Shown here: positions 24,618 to 33,232 of the stretch, in pieces
How the letters are laid out: every line of letters starts with the position of its first letter
Position numbering within the stretch: the stretch's first letter is position 1
Assembly: GCA_043718065.1 (NCBI GenBank)
Contig: JAYSWJ010000086.1
Span: 10,069 to 74,068 of the forward strand
Direction of reading: 5' to 3'
DNA length: 64,000 nucleotides
From: JAAFIP01 sp043718065
GTDB lineage: Bacteria > Pseudomonadota > Gammaproteobacteria > Burkholderiales > Burkholderiaceae_C
Notes under the pieces: generated by a model
What the model was told of the DNA's origin: nothing
Seen by the model: only the letters and a program-made list of their open reading frames with translations
Database searches by the model: none
Translations under genes and position numbers: made by a program

Positions 24618-25075
24618 GCGAACAATTCTGCAACGATATAAAGCCCTACCTCTCACAAGCCTACGGCATATGGAAAGATGAGATGCGTGATTTTGATCTT
24701 CTGCGCACACAGCGGGAGCTTGTTTACTGGATCGCCCAAGCCATTCGAGCGCGCGCGCGGATCGAGCACCAAGAAATTAACTCTAAATATATTGGATCAC
24801 GAGCCGGGGTTGTCGTGATACCCCCGCGTGAAACGCACGCGTGGGAGGCTGATCTTCTTGTCAAACTAACTACGCCGAGGAATACACCCAGTCAAGTTAA
24901 AGCCAAATTCGCCGAGCAAGGTCAGCCTGTCTCGGATTGGGCAGATAAAAACAAATTCCCGAGAGACGCAGTGTACCGCGTCCTTAACGGTTTTACGCCA
25001 TGCAAGCGAGGCCAGGCCCTCGCTATCGCCGTGAAGTTGGGCATTAAGCCCGCACCAAAAGGTAGTGCGACATGA
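24614..25075 (+). CDS. BcepMu gp16-like DNA-binding protein
   Basis: A 153-residue protein. The C-terminal part (SDWADKNKFPRDAVYRVLNG, then AIAVKLGIKP) is a helix-turn-helix of the same Ner-like class as the preceding gene and matches what I know of the BcepMu gp16 family. The N-terminal 80 residues are unassigned. Start ATG overlaps the previous TGA. Its role is probably early regulation. Confidence 0.6.
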   Translation: MSEQFCNDIKPYLSQAYGIWKDEMRDFDLLRTQRELVYWIAQAIRARARIEHQEINSKYIGSRAGVVVIPPRETHAWEADLLVKLTTPRNTPSQVKAKFAEQGQPVSDWADKNKFPRDAVYRVLNGFTPCKRGQALAIAVKLGIKPAPKGSAT

Positions 25076-25329
25076 GCCTAGCCCTAGACCTCTATGTCCA
25101 AGCCTTTGGCTGTGGCCGCACACCGCGCAGCATGCCTTATCAAGACGGTGCCAAGGCTGCATTGCAGCGCATTTTTGAGGGATCGCCTACACCCGAAGGC
25201 ATGCCCGCCGCGGTGCCTTTTTCTCCAGGGTCACCTGAGTTTGATGCCTATCTGTCTGGCCGCCAAGAGGGCCATCAGATAGCCGCTGACTTTATGAAGA
25301 CCTGCTCTGCTTGGGGGGTGCCCGCATGA
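25072..25329 (+). CDS. Hypothetical early phage protein
   Basis: An 85-residue protein, start overlapping the previous stop (ATGA), end overlapping the next start. No membrane segment or known motif; the middle (FSPGSPEFDAYLSGRQEGH) reads like the small acidic early proteins of BcepMu-type phages. Function unknown. Confidence 0.6.
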   Translation: MSLALDLYVQAFGCGRTPRSMPYQDGAKAALQRIFEGSPTPEGMPAAVPFSPGSPEFDAYLSGRQEGHQIAADFMKTCSAWGVPA

Positions 25330-25652
25330 GCGCCACCACTACTACCGATAAAGCCCACCCCGTGCCTGAGCCAGTGCGCAAAGTGTGCGACCTATTCCGC
25401 TTGCTAGCGGGCTACGAAGTCAACGGCCTAGCCCCCGGCGAGATAGCCAAGGGCCTGAACGTCGGCGCGCCCTGGGTCAGCGTCAACCTGCCAGGCCTGG
25501 CTGAGCTGGGTTTTGTAGAGCGGGTGGGTGAGACCAACCGCTGGCGGCTGGGTGTGTCGTTTTTGCGAATCGCCAACACCGTGTTCGTTGCTAATGCCCA
25601 GGCGCAAGAGCAGCTGGTGGAGCGCATGAAGCGCATTGCCACCCCTTTGTAA
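25326..25652 (+). CDS. Winged-helix protein, IclR/MarR-like
   Basis: A 108-residue protein. Residues about 17-80 form a winged helix (CDLFRLLAGYEVNGLAPGEIAKGL, interrupted here after the first helix pair; then LAELGFVERVGETNRWRLG as the wing), similar to the N-terminal domain of IclR regulators but without a ligand domain. ATG 25326 overlaps the previous stop. Probably an early transcription regulator. Confidence 0.6.
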   Translation: MSATTTTDKAHPVPEPVRKVCDLFRLLAGYEVNGLAPGEIAKGLNVGAPWVSVNLPGLAELGFVERVGETNRWRLGVSFLRIANTVFVANAQAQEQLVERMKRIATPL

Positions 25653-25672
25653 GCCAGAACACTATTTATTTC

Positions 25673-25687
25673 ATAGCTGCCTGAGCA
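25673..25687 (-). repeat. Interspersed host-type repeat inside the prophage
   Basis: ATAGCTGCCTGAGCA is the reverse complement of a repeat core found at least four times in flanking host DNA. It lies in the only sizeable gap (25653-25735) of this part of the early operon, directly before the DUF3102-like gene. Confidence 0.45.
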
Positions 25688-25735
25688 ATGAATGCTTGGA
25701 CTGCAGCACTTTTTTACCTTTATTTGAAAGACTTT

Positions 25736-26623
25736 ATGGCACGTAAATCCACCGCAACCCCGCAAGACAAAGACGCGACCGATGCCGCTGTCACGCTGCA
25801 GCCGCTGAACCAGATGGCCATCATCACCAATGAGACCGAGGAGCGCGTGTTTGCGCTGGCTCAGGAGCTGGGCTATGCCGGGTCGCTCACGTTGGGCGGC
25901 GTCGAAGACGAGCTTCGCTTTTACCAACACCGCACCGTAGAGGCGATGCTGGAGCTGGGTAAGCGCCTGTTAATTCTGAAAGAAGTCAGCCCGCACGGCG
26001 AGTTTGAGCGACGTGCTGAGCTGCTGGGCTTTGCCTTATCGAGCGCTCAACGGTTTATGAGTGCTGCTAAAAAAGTGGCCAAATCCCCCCCCGCGGGTCT
26101 TTTGGCCTCCAAAGTTAAAGATCAAAAAGCCTTTTTAGAGCTTATTACACATGACGATGACGTTGTCGAAAACCTTGGGAGTATGGACAATTTTGATCGC
26201 ATGAGCGCCAGCCAACTGCGCGCTGCAGCGCGGGATTTGATGCGCAATTTGGGCTCGGCGGAAGAGATATCAGCGGCTAAATCCGACAAGCTAGTAAAAA
26301 TGGAGCTGCAGCTCAAAAGAAAACAGGTAGCCTGCACAGATTGGCCTGACGCTTTCTCGGTTCTGATGGATCAGACCGTTTGTGCGGGCAAAGATTTGCA
26401 CAAAGCGCTTGATGCGCTCAAGGCGGTGTTGCAAACGGCTATTCAAGTGCGCCCAGAGGGCGATCAAGAAGAGGCCAGCCTCATCAGGGCTCAAGACAGT
26501 TTGGCTGAAGTAATGCAGGCCACTCTTAGTAAGGCCTGCAAGCGCAGCGCAGAGCTGGCGCTGCTGTTTGACCAGACTATCTCGCCCGGCACAACAGCTG
26601 GCTTTGTGGAGCAGCCAGCATGA
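25736..26623 (+). CDS. DUF3102-like early phage protein
   Basis: A 295-residue protein. Residues about 50-130 (HRTVEAMLELGKRLL, KEVSPHGEF, LGFALSSAQRFMSAA) match the DUF3102 pattern of plasmid and phage proteins, where a helix pair recalls ParB-like DNA-binding regions; the rest is helical. ATG 25736 is preferred over 25688 because the intervening codons come from the inserted repeat. Function unknown, possibly DNA-associated. Confidence 0.6.
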   Translation: MARKSTATPQDKDATDAAVTLQPLNQMAIITNETEERVFALAQELGYAGSLTLGGVEDELRFYQHRTVEAMLELGKRLLILKEVSPHGEFERRAELLGFALSSAQRFMSAAKKVAKSPPAGLLASKVKDQKAFLELITHDDDVVENLGSMDNFDRMSASQLRAAARDLMRNLGSAEEISAAKSDKLVKMELQLKRKQVACTDWPDAFSVLMDQTVCAGKDLHKALDALKAVLQTAIQVRPEGDQEEASLIRAQDSLAEVMQATLSKACKRSAELALLFDQTISPGTTAGFVEQPA

Positions 26624-26844
26624 GTATGCTGACCCTGCCCTTGGTGTCCATGACATCAGATCAGGCGCTGCGCCGAATATTTTTGGCCGCCAATCATGCT
26701 GAGATGTTGGTGCATCTTTGCCATGCTGGCCAAGATTTACCTCCGACTGAGCGCGAAGAGTATTCGCAAGAGCTGAGGGATGTGATCGGCAGCATTCGTA
26801 AATTGGTTCACGCGGCAGCGCCGCAAATTGCTTACCCAGAGTGA
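26620..26844 (+). CDS. Small hypothetical early phage protein
   Basis: A 74-residue, mostly helical protein; ATG overlaps the previous TGA and it lies just before the transposase gene. No motif recognised. The coupling and codon pattern support a real gene. Confidence 0.5.
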   Translation: MSMLTLPLVSMTSDQALRRIFLAANHAEMLVHLCHAGQDLPPTEREEYSQELRDVIGSIRKLVHAAAPQIAYPE

Positions 26845-26848
26845 ATTT

Positions 26849-28651
26849 ATGGACAAGACCCTGCCATCAGACCTGGTGCGTGAGCTGCTTGCGCTGCATG
26901 ATGCCCATGCGGCCACCGGGCACGGCCTGCGCCAACAGCTGCTTAACGACTTTGCTGCGGCGAAAGGTGTTTCTTTGCATAAGGTGTATGGCTGGCTGCG
27001 CCAGCACACGGGTTTTAAGCCGCTGCGTAAAAAACGCAGCGACAGCGGCTCTACTATTTTGGCCAAAGACGCGCTGCTTTTTATGGCGGCAAGTATGAGC
27101 GAAAGTGTGCGCAACACTGGTGTGGCCACTAAGCCCATACCTGTAGCGATGAATATCGCGCACACCAACGGCTTCGATGTCAATGTGTCGGCCAGCACTA
27201 TAGGCCGACAGTTGCGCCAAGGCAGACTAGATGTGGTGGCTCAAGCCCAAGCCCGCAACCACCTGCGTCAGCGTAGTTTGTACCCCAACCATGTGCACCA
27301 GATCGACCCCTCGCTTTGCCTGATCTATTACATGGGCGGGCGTCAGCACATGGTGCGTGAACAGGAATTTAACAAAAACAAGCCTGCCGCTGCTGACAAG
27401 ATCAAGCTGAAGGTGTGGCGCTACGTGCGCTACGACCATGCCAGCGGCACACTGGATGTACGTTATTACGAAGCGGCGGGTGAGAACCAGCACAGTCTGT
27501 TTGAGTTTATTTGCCACACGTGGGCAAAGCATGATAAGCGCGTCAGCTATGGAGTGCCCAAAATGCTGCTGTGGGACAAAGGCAGTGCCAATACGAGCAC
27601 GGGTATTAAGCGCCTGTTAGACGCGCTGCTCGTCAACCACGCAACCCACGCCACACACCATGCATGGGTTAAGGGTGGTGTCGAGAGCGGCAACTGGATT
27701 GTGGAGCGCCACTTTGAAAGCCGCCTGAAAGACGAGCCAGTGGACAACATAGCGCAGCTTAACGCGAGCGCCGAGAACTGGGTGCGAGACTATAACGCCA
27801 ATGTTATGCATCACATCGACAGCCGCATCGTGCGTGATGACGGCAAGCGTAATGTGCGCGATGACTTGTGGAGCTTGATTGCGCATACGCCTGAGGTTTT
27901 AATCGAGATGCCTGCGCGGGATGTGTGCGCCTATTTCATGCGGGGCAAAGACGACACGCGCCAGGTGCGCAATGGCCATATTAGCTTTGTGCATCCGCAA
28001 TCTGGTAAGAGCGAGCTGTACAACCTGCAAGACTATGCGCACGAGTTTGCCAATGGTGAGACCCTGAAGGTCAGCCCTATGCTCTTAGGTGACTGCGTTT
28101 TACGCGTAGAAATAACGCTCAACAACCAGTCGCCCCTGCACGTTGAGGTCAAGCCCGAGCGTGACTTTGATGCCTTTGGCCGCACTATGAGTGCGGTGGT
28201 GATGGGCGAAGAGCGCCGCACGGCGCCGCATACTGCTGCGCAAGAAGCGGCCAAGCAAATAGCGCTGACAGCCTACGGCTCAACCTCGCTTGCAGAGGCC
28301 GAAGCTAAGCGTACAAAAAACGTTCGGCCATTTGCACATTTCAACGATGGCAAAGGCGTCGTGGCGCACAGTCATCTTGGTGCTGACGATCTGCCGTCAA
28401 GGCTACTGCCTGCTCCGCAGGCTATTGAGTCAATTGATGCGGATTCGCTGCATGCATCCAAAGTACAGCGCGTACTCAAGGGATTTGAATTGGCAGCAAC
28501 GCTAGCAGATATGGGTATTGAAATGAGCCGTGAGCGTAATGCACTGGTTGCACAGTTGCACCCTAATGGGGTGCCAGAGGATGCCTTGCCTGCTTTGTGC
28601 GCCCGCCTGCAGGTACGCGCTGGCCTGCGCATCGTAGGGGGTGATGTATGA
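26849..28651 (+). CDS. Transposase A, MuA-type DDE recombinase
   Basis: A 600-residue transposase that joins phage ends to target DNA for integration and replication. It starts with a helix-turn-helix region (DFAAAKGVSLHKVYGWLRQH). The RNase H-like core shows Asp 153 (HQIDPS), Asp 243 (LLWDKGSAN) and Glu 279 or 286 in VESGNWIVERHF. A Mu-transposase C-terminal beta-barrel follows (NGHISFVHPQSGKSELYN). It is about 60 residues shorter than MuA and of the BcepMu/D3112 TnpA type. ATG 26849 is preferred to a TTG at 26828. Confidence 0.92.
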   Translation: MDKTLPSDLVRELLALHDAHAATGHGLRQQLLNDFAAAKGVSLHKVYGWLRQHTGFKPLRKKRSDSGSTILAKDALLFMAASMSESVRNTGVATKPIPVAMNIAHTNGFDVNVSASTIGRQLRQGRLDVVAQAQARNHLRQRSLYPNHVHQIDPSLCLIYYMGGRQHMVREQEFNKNKPAAADKIKLKVWRYVRYDHASGTLDVRYYEAAGENQHSLFEFICHTWAKHDKRVSYGVPKMLLWDKGSANTSTGIKRLLDALLVNHATHATHHAWVKGGVESGNWIVERHFESRLKDEPVDNIAQLNASAENWVRDYNANVMHHIDSRIVRDDGKRNVRDDLWSLIAHTPEVLIEMPARDVCAYFMRGKDDTRQVRNGHISFVHPQSGKSELYNLQDYAHEFANGETLKVSPMLLGDCVLRVEITLNNQSPLHVEVKPERDFDAFGRTMSAVVMGEERRTAPHTAAQEAAKQIALTAYGSTSLAEAEAKRTKNVRPFAHFNDGKGVVAHSHLGADDLPSRLLPAPQAIESIDADSLHASKVQRVLKGFELAATLADMGIEMSRERNALVAQLHPNGVPEDALPALCARLQVRAGLRIVGGDV

Positions 28652-29856
28652 GCGCCCTGAGCCTTTTACTGACCCAGCTGGGATTGACCCAAAGCGACCT
28701 GGTCAAAAGCCTGCGCCTGACGCGCAGCACGGTCAGCCGCATGGTGTCTACCGGGCAATGGCCTGCGCGCGGTGGTGCCCAGGTGCGTGATGAAGTGGTG
28801 GCCTATTTGCGCATGCAAGGTGCCATGCTGGTGGCTTTGCGCACCCTGCCGCCCATAACGCCAGCCCCCAATAAGTTGGCCCCAGCAAGTGTGCAACCTG
28901 CTGAGGCCGAATCCCCCGGAGCTCTGCTCTCAAACGTTACCCCAAAGGAAGACCCTATGTTACTGCAAAACGAAGCCCTCACGCCAGAGGCAAAAGCACA
29001 TTTTGGGCTGCTGCGCAACCCATTCGTCGATGATATACAAAGCTGCGCCGACGTGTACCAGACGCAGCCCATCGCCAACGTGCGCGCCGCCCTGCTAGAC
29101 GCAGCGCTGAACCACGGCTTTATCGGCGTGGTGGGCGAAAGCGGCTCGGGCAAAAGCACGCTGGCCGAAGACCTGGAGGAGCGCGTCAAAGCCGACAAGC
29201 GCGACATCATTATTATTCGCCCCTACGTGCTGGCAATGGAGGCGAACGACAATGCAGGCAAGACGCTGAAAAGCAGCCAAATTGCCGAGGCCATAGCCCA
29301 TGCGCTAGACCCGAGACTAAAGGTTAAAAGCAGTGCACAAGCCCGATTTACCCAGGTGCACGATCTGCTCAAGGCCAGCCGCAACACCGGCACACGCCAC
29401 CTGCTTTTGATCGAAGAGGCGCACTGCCTGCCCACCGCTACGCTCAAGCACTTGAAGCGCTTTTTAGAGCTCAAAGACGGCATGCGCCGCACGCTGGGGG
29501 TGGCGCTGATTGCCCAGCCCGAGCTGCTGCGCCTTTTAAACAGCAACAACGGCGAGGTGCGCGAGGTAATGCAGCGCTGCGAGCTGGTGACCCTGCCGCC
29601 GCTGGACGGCGACTTAGAGGGCTACCTGCGCCACAAGCTGCGCAACAGCAGCGCAAGTTTTGATGCCGTGTTTGGCAAAGACGCGATAGATGCCATACGC
29701 CAGCGCCTGATCTACATGCCCCGCGACGGCAAAGCCAAAGACGCGCAAAGCCAGTGCTACCCCCTGATGGTGAACAACCTGGTATGCCGCGCCATGAACG
29801 CCGCTACCAAGGCAGGCTGGCCCACGGTCGACGCACAAGTCATTGCCAAGTGCTAA
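28648..29856 (+). CDS. Transposition ATPase B, MuB/ExeA-type AAA+ protein
   Basis: A 402-residue target-capture ATPase. An N-terminal helix-turn-helix (LGLTQSDLVKSLRLTRSTV) precedes an AAA+ domain with Walker A near residue 163 (GESGSGKST) and Walker B near 255 (LLLIEEAH). It would coat target DNA, bring it to transposase A and give target immunity. The start overlaps the transposase A stop (ATGA). Confidence 0.9.
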   Translation: MSALSLLLTQLGLTQSDLVKSLRLTRSTVSRMVSTGQWPARGGAQVRDEVVAYLRMQGAMLVALRTLPPITPAPNKLAPASVQPAEAESPGALLSNVTPKEDPMLLQNEALTPEAKAHFGLLRNPFVDDIQSCADVYQTQPIANVRAALLDAALNHGFIGVVGESGSGKSTLAEDLEERVKADKRDIIIIRPYVLAMEANDNAGKTLKSSQIAEAIAHALDPRLKVKSSAQARFTQVHDLLKASRNTGTRHLLLIEEAHCLPTATLKHLKRFLELKDGMRRTLGVALIAQPELLRLLNSNNGEVREVMQRCELVTLPPLDGDLEGYLRHKLRNSSASFDAVFGKDAIDAIRQRLIYMPRDGKAKDAQSQCYPLMVNNLVCRAMNAATKAGWPTVDAQVIAKC

Positions 29857-29894
29857 GCCCCACAACACACAACACAACCCCAGGAGACACAACC

Positions 29895-30302
29895 ATGCTG
29901 TGCCAAGTTAAATTAATCCGCCCCGATGGTAGCCGCGCGCGCCATGTAGGCCACTACCCCAACCCCGGCATGGCAATGGATGTGCTGCAGGCGCTGCACC
30001 CTGACTGCAGCGTGAATGCAGCGGTGGCTCTAAAGGCTACGGCTACGCAAGGCAGCACGCCACCAGTAGGCCGCAGCTGCGACGAGCTGGGCGTATGCCA
30101 GAGCATCACCAGGGCTTGCCCGCCGCACACCATATGTGCCCGCAAAACCGGCAGCTTTTACTTCGCGCCTGGTGCAATCGACGCGGGCAAAAATGAGCCT
30201 CGCAACCACGGCGGCTGGGTGCTAGACACCCTATGGTACGACTGGGCCGCAGGCTTAATCATCCTGGCCATTTTGGGCGCTATTTGCGGGTGGCTGCAAT
30301 GA
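29895..30302 (+). CDS. Hypothetical phage protein with C-terminal membrane helix
   Basis: A 135-residue protein with a strong ribosome site (CAGGAGA). Six cysteines lie in the middle (RSCDELGVCQ, RACPPHTICA), and one membrane helix at the C-terminus (LIILAILGAICGWLQ) makes it tail-anchored. Not recognised; it could act at the membrane during early infection. Confidence 0.55.
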   Translation: MLCQVKLIRPDGSRARHVGHYPNPGMAMDVLQALHPDCSVNAAVALKATATQGSTPPVGRSCDELGVCQSITRACPPHTICARKTGSFYFAPGAIDAGKNEPRNHGGWVLDTLWYDWAAGLIILAILGAICGWLQ

Positions 30303-30586
30303 AATTACGCGGCTTCGTTCGCCGGGCCTGCCTTTGGCAGCTGATGGAGGAAGGGCAGTTGTCTGTGAAACAGCTGGCCCTGCTGATCGGTGTAGATACC
30401 AACATTATGTTTCAAGCGCTGCACTACCTGCTGGGCCGCGGACTCGTGCAGGTTGACCCTGTGAAGGTGCGCATTGACGGCGCGCGCGGCGTGTTTATTT
30501 ATGGCCTAACGCGTGCAGGTGCCGAGCTGGCGCTGACGCTAGAGCCGCAAGATGCGACGGCAGATGGCGCGGCGCTGACTGTTTAA
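30299..30586 (+). CDS. Small winged-helix-like phage protein
   Basis: A 95-residue protein; ATG overlaps the previous TGA. The pattern LWQLMEEGQLSVKQLALLIG, then ALHYLLGRGLVQVD, fits a winged helix-turn-helix that binds DNA. Role unknown. Confidence 0.55.
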   Translation: MKLRGFVRRACLWQLMEEGQLSVKQLALLIGVDTNIMFQALHYLLGRGLVQVDPVKVRIDGARGVFIYGLTRAGAELALTLEPQDATADGAALTV

Positions 30587-30601
30587 CTACGGAGAACCCC
30601 T

Positions 30602-30943
30602 ATGAGCACCACCCCACCTTTGGACAGCCTGGCCATCATTGTGCTGCACCACCTGCAGTCACGCGTGGGCAAGCACAGCGGCATCAGCGCGGCAGCGTTG
30701 TCGGCGCTGACGGGCCTGCCGCAGCGCACGCAGCGCAGCGCTATCAGCCTGCTGCGCGAGGCGGGGCATGCGGTGGTGGGTACACCCGAGACGGGCTACT
30801 ACATGGCTGCCAACGCGCAGGAGCTGCGCGAGTGCTGCGCTTTCCTGCGCAGCCGTGCCCTGCACAGCCTAGTGATTGAGGCGCGGCTGATGCGCCTGAG
30901 CCTGCCGCAGCTGCTGGGGCAGATCAGCCTTGAGATGGCTTAA
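30602..30943 (+). CDS. Small helix-turn-helix-like phage protein
   Basis: A 113-residue protein. GISAAALSALTGLPQRTQRS with AISLLREAGHAVVG forms a winged-helix pattern, and YYMAANAQELRECCAFLRSR is a helical tail. It is the second small winged-helix protein in a row, perhaps an old duplication. GGAG precedes the ATG. Confidence 0.55.
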   Translation: MSTTPPLDSLAIIVLHHLQSRVGKHSGISAAALSALTGLPQRTQRSAISLLREAGHAVVGTPETGYYMAANAQELRECCAFLRSRALHSLVIEARLMRLSLPQLLGQISLEMA

Positions 30944-30968
30944 ATTATTTTTACCTGGAGAAGAAACG

Positions 30969-31541
30969 ATGACTGAATTAGAAAAGCTGCAAACCGCAGC
31001 ATTGCACCTGTCGCACTACACCGACGAGCTGCGCGCCGAGCTGCTGCTGCTGGACGCAGAGCTGACCGCGGCCAAAAACGCGCACATGCTGAGCATACGA
31101 GCGTTGACGCGCAAAGTAATCAAAGCCCAAGCGACGCTGGCCGAGGGCATCAAGGCGCAGCCTGCTTTGTTTGAAAAGCCGCGTACCTTCATCGTCGAAG
31201 GCATCAAGTTTGGCCTGCGCAAGCAGGTGGGCAAGATGGACTGGGCCGACGATGTGCAGCTGGTGCAGCGCCTGGACGAGCTGTTTGCCAAAGGCGAGGT
31301 CAGTCTGGTGCAATACGAGCAAGCGATAGAGACGCGCTATGCCGTAGTCGCCAAGGGCCTGGAAAAGCTGGACGCCAAAACCTTAAAACGCCTGGGCGTC
31401 ACGGTAGAGGCTGACAGCGACGCGGTAGAGATTAAAAGCGTGGATGGCGATGTAGAAAAAATGGTTAAAGCTGTCATCAAAGACGCCATGCGCGATGCGG
31501 CCAATGATGCCGACGCAGCGCCCCAGCCGGAGCGTGCGTGA
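30969..31541 (+). CDS. Gam-like host-nuclease inhibitor (probable)
   Basis: A 190-residue protein with a long N-terminal coiled coil and then FEKPRTFIVEGIKFGLRKQV, followed by a C-terminal region with LKRLGVTVEADSD. This layout resembles Mu Gam, which binds double-strand DNA ends as a Ku-like dimer and protects phage DNA from RecBCD. It lies in the early operon after the transposition genes, as in Mu. A good ribosome site (GGAGA) is present. Assigned by pattern only. Confidence 0.55.
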   Translation: MTELEKLQTAALHLSHYTDELRAELLLLDAELTAAKNAHMLSIRALTRKVIKAQATLAEGIKAQPALFEKPRTFIVEGIKFGLRKQVGKMDWADDVQLVQRLDELFAKGEVSLVQYEQAIETRYAVVAKGLEKLDAKTLKRLGVTVEADSDAVEIKSVDGDVEKMVKAVIKDAMRDAANDADAAPQPERA

Positions 31542-31750
31542 TGAGCAGCATACAAGTGGCCAAAGGCCTTATGCAGTACGCAGGCATAGCGCCTGAGCCC
31601 CAGCAGTGCCAGGCGTGCATGTATGGCACCAGCACCAGCCAAGACTATGCCGGGCGCTACCACTGCAGCAAGGGCGGTTTTTTTGTCGCTGCAGTCGCGG
31701 GTTGTAGTGAGTGGACTCGTATGTTAAATGTACGACCGGGGGACGTATGA
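31541..31750 (+). CDS. Cysteine-rich small phage protein
   Basis: A 69-residue protein with C-x2-C (QCQAC) and two further cysteines (YHCSKGG, AGCSEW), a spacing that could bind zinc. The ATG overlaps the previous TGA and the end overlaps the next gene. Function unknown. Confidence 0.5.
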   Translation: MSSIQVAKGLMQYAGIAPEPQQCQACMYGTSTSQDYAGRYHCSKGGFFVAAVAGCSEWTRMLNVRPGDV

Positions 31751-31944
31751 CTATCAAAGCACAAAGCATGTGGAGCCAAAGCGAGCAGCCCACAGTCAGC
31801 GAAGGCTGGCATCACTACTGCGAAGGCAAGCCCATTACGGCCAACCCCTACCCTGCCGTCTGCCAGCAAAGCCTGCGCGACCACTGGCTGTGGGAGCAGG
31901 GATGGTACCAAGCCGACACGGCCCGAGTTCACAAAAAAGATTAA
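31747..31944 (+). CDS. Small hypothetical phage protein
   Basis: A 65-residue protein, tryptophan-rich (MWSQ, GWHHYCEG, HWLWEQGWYQ). Start overlaps the previous stop. It is the last gene before an intrinsic terminator. Not recognised. Confidence 0.5.
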   Translation: MTIKAQSMWSQSEQPTVSEGWHHYCEGKPITANPYPAVCQQSLRDHWLWEQGWYQADTARVHKKD

Positions 31945-31984
31945 TCAGTTGTCTCCTAGAGCGTTTGGAATGCGCTCTATTTCA

Positions 31985-32017
31985 CCCCGGCGTGGTTCGC
32001 CATGCCGGGGCTTTTTT
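31985..32017 (+). terminator. Intrinsic terminator inside the early operon
   Basis: An 11-bp stem (CCCCGGCGTGG against CCATGCCGGGG, with one G-T pair) with a TTCG tetraloop is followed by CTTTTTT. This is the strongest terminator in the prophage. It would separate the transposition genes from the HD/GemA/Mor genes unless read through. Confidence 0.8.
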
Positions 32018-32059
32018 CAAAGCCTTCATACCGAGGGCTTCGCAAAAAGCAAACTAACC

Positions 32060-32593
32060 ATGCAACCAACCATTCTTACCCGCAGCGGCAACCTATTTAA
32101 CTTTCTGCATCCAGAGTTCAGCGATTTCGACATCAAAGACATTGCGCACGCTCTGAGTCATATTTGCCGATTTACTGGTCATACCAAACGCTTCTACAGC
32201 GTGGCGCAGCACAGCGTGGCGGTATCACATCTAGTGCCGCCTAAGTTGGCCATGCAAGGCCTGCTACACGATGCTGCCGAGGCGTTTATTGGTGATGTGG
32301 CCAAGCCACTCAAAATGTTGCTGCCGGATTATGCTGTGATAGAGCGGGTAGTTGAGACTGAGGTATTAAGCCGCTTCGGTCTGGATGTAGATTTAGACCC
32401 AAAAGTAAAGCAGGCGGATTACTTGCAGTTACGCATCGAGATGCGTGACTTGATGCCTGCGCGTGCTGGATATATGGGGGAAACACTGCTTGGTCTGGCG
32501 TTTTGCGAGTACCCAAAAATACAACTACTAAGCGCCAATGATGCGCGGCATTTGTTTACCAAGAGGTTTATTGAGTTGGGTGGTGTGGCATGA
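32060..32593 (+). CDS. HD-domain phosphohydrolase, YfbR-like
   Basis: A 177-residue metal-dependent phosphohydrolase. The H...HD...D pattern is visible: QHSVAVSH (His 51), LLHDAAEAFIGD (His 70-Asp 71). YfbR-type enzymes remove phosphate from deoxynucleoside monophosphates; phages may use them to shape nucleotide pools or to blunt nucleotide-based defences. The ATG lacks a clear ribosome site. It is the first gene after the internal terminator. Confidence 0.75.
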   Translation: MQPTILTRSGNLFNFLHPEFSDFDIKDIAHALSHICRFTGHTKRFYSVAQHSVAVSHLVPPKLAMQGLLHDAAEAFIGDVAKPLKMLLPDYAVIERVVETEVLSRFGLDVDLDPKVKQADYLQLRIEMRDLMPARAGYMGETLLGLAFCEYPKIQLLSANDARHLFTKRFIELGGVA

Positions 32594-32922
32594 GCACTTT
32601 TAAAAAAGTAACGCTTGAACAGCTGTGCCAGCATGTAGTCAATACTGATGGCTTCAATGGCAATGTCATGGCATTGGATGTCTTGCATGTTTTGGAAATC
32701 GCCTTGAAGCGATGTATCGGTTTTAACGTGATCGTAGATGGCTCGATGGATGTTGATTTGGGCAATGGACATGTGTTGCATTGCTTTGTGGGCCTTAGTC
32801 AGGGCCTGGCATCAAAAGTTACTTCGACGTCCAAGAAAGCAGCCAAAACACCAGCACCACGCCAATCTACTGGTGCTTGGAATCAAGCCAGCACATCCTT
32901 GGCAAGGATACCCAAAACATGA
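32590..32922 (+). CDS. Hypothetical phage protein
   Basis: A 110-residue protein, start overlapping the previous stop. A compact N-terminal part (LEQLCQHVVNTDGFNG) is followed by a basic, low-complexity tail (TSTSKKAAKTPAPRQ). Not recognised. Confidence 0.5.
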   Translation: MSTFKKVTLEQLCQHVVNTDGFNGNVMALDVLHVLEIALKRCIGFNVIVDGSMDVDLGNGHVLHCFVGLSQGLASKVTSTSKKAAKTPAPRQSTGAWNQASTSLARIPKT

Positions 32923-33227
32923 GCAATCTAATTAATCAAATCCGGCACGAGCAAATGCTTCTCGCAGAGCGTTTGGTAATTCGCAATCTTGAGCGCCAAG
33001 GGCTGTCTAAGCCTGCCAGTCATTTAAGCGTGGTTCCTGATCCTGGCAATCCCACCCTTCAATTGTGCGACTTGGTCAAACCCTATCTGGTAGACGGCCA
33101 AAGCCTCTTCGCCAGCAAGTCCATAGTCGTTGCCATCAACGACAGCCAGCCGCTGGCAGACCGGCTGGAAGATATCCAGCTGACGATTCGGCTGCTGACC
33201 GTGTTAACTGACAAGCTTAAAGGCTGA
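32919..33227 (+). CDS. Hypothetical phage protein
   Basis: A 102-residue helical protein, ATG overlapping the previous TGA and 5 bp before the GemA gene. No motif recognised. Same operon as mor. Confidence 0.5.
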   Translation: MSNLINQIRHEQMLLAERLVIRNLERQGLSKPASHLSVVPDPGNPTLQLCDLVKPYLVDGQSLFASKSIVVAINDSQPLADRLEDIQLTIRLLTVLTDKLKG

Positions 33228-33232
33228 GCGCT

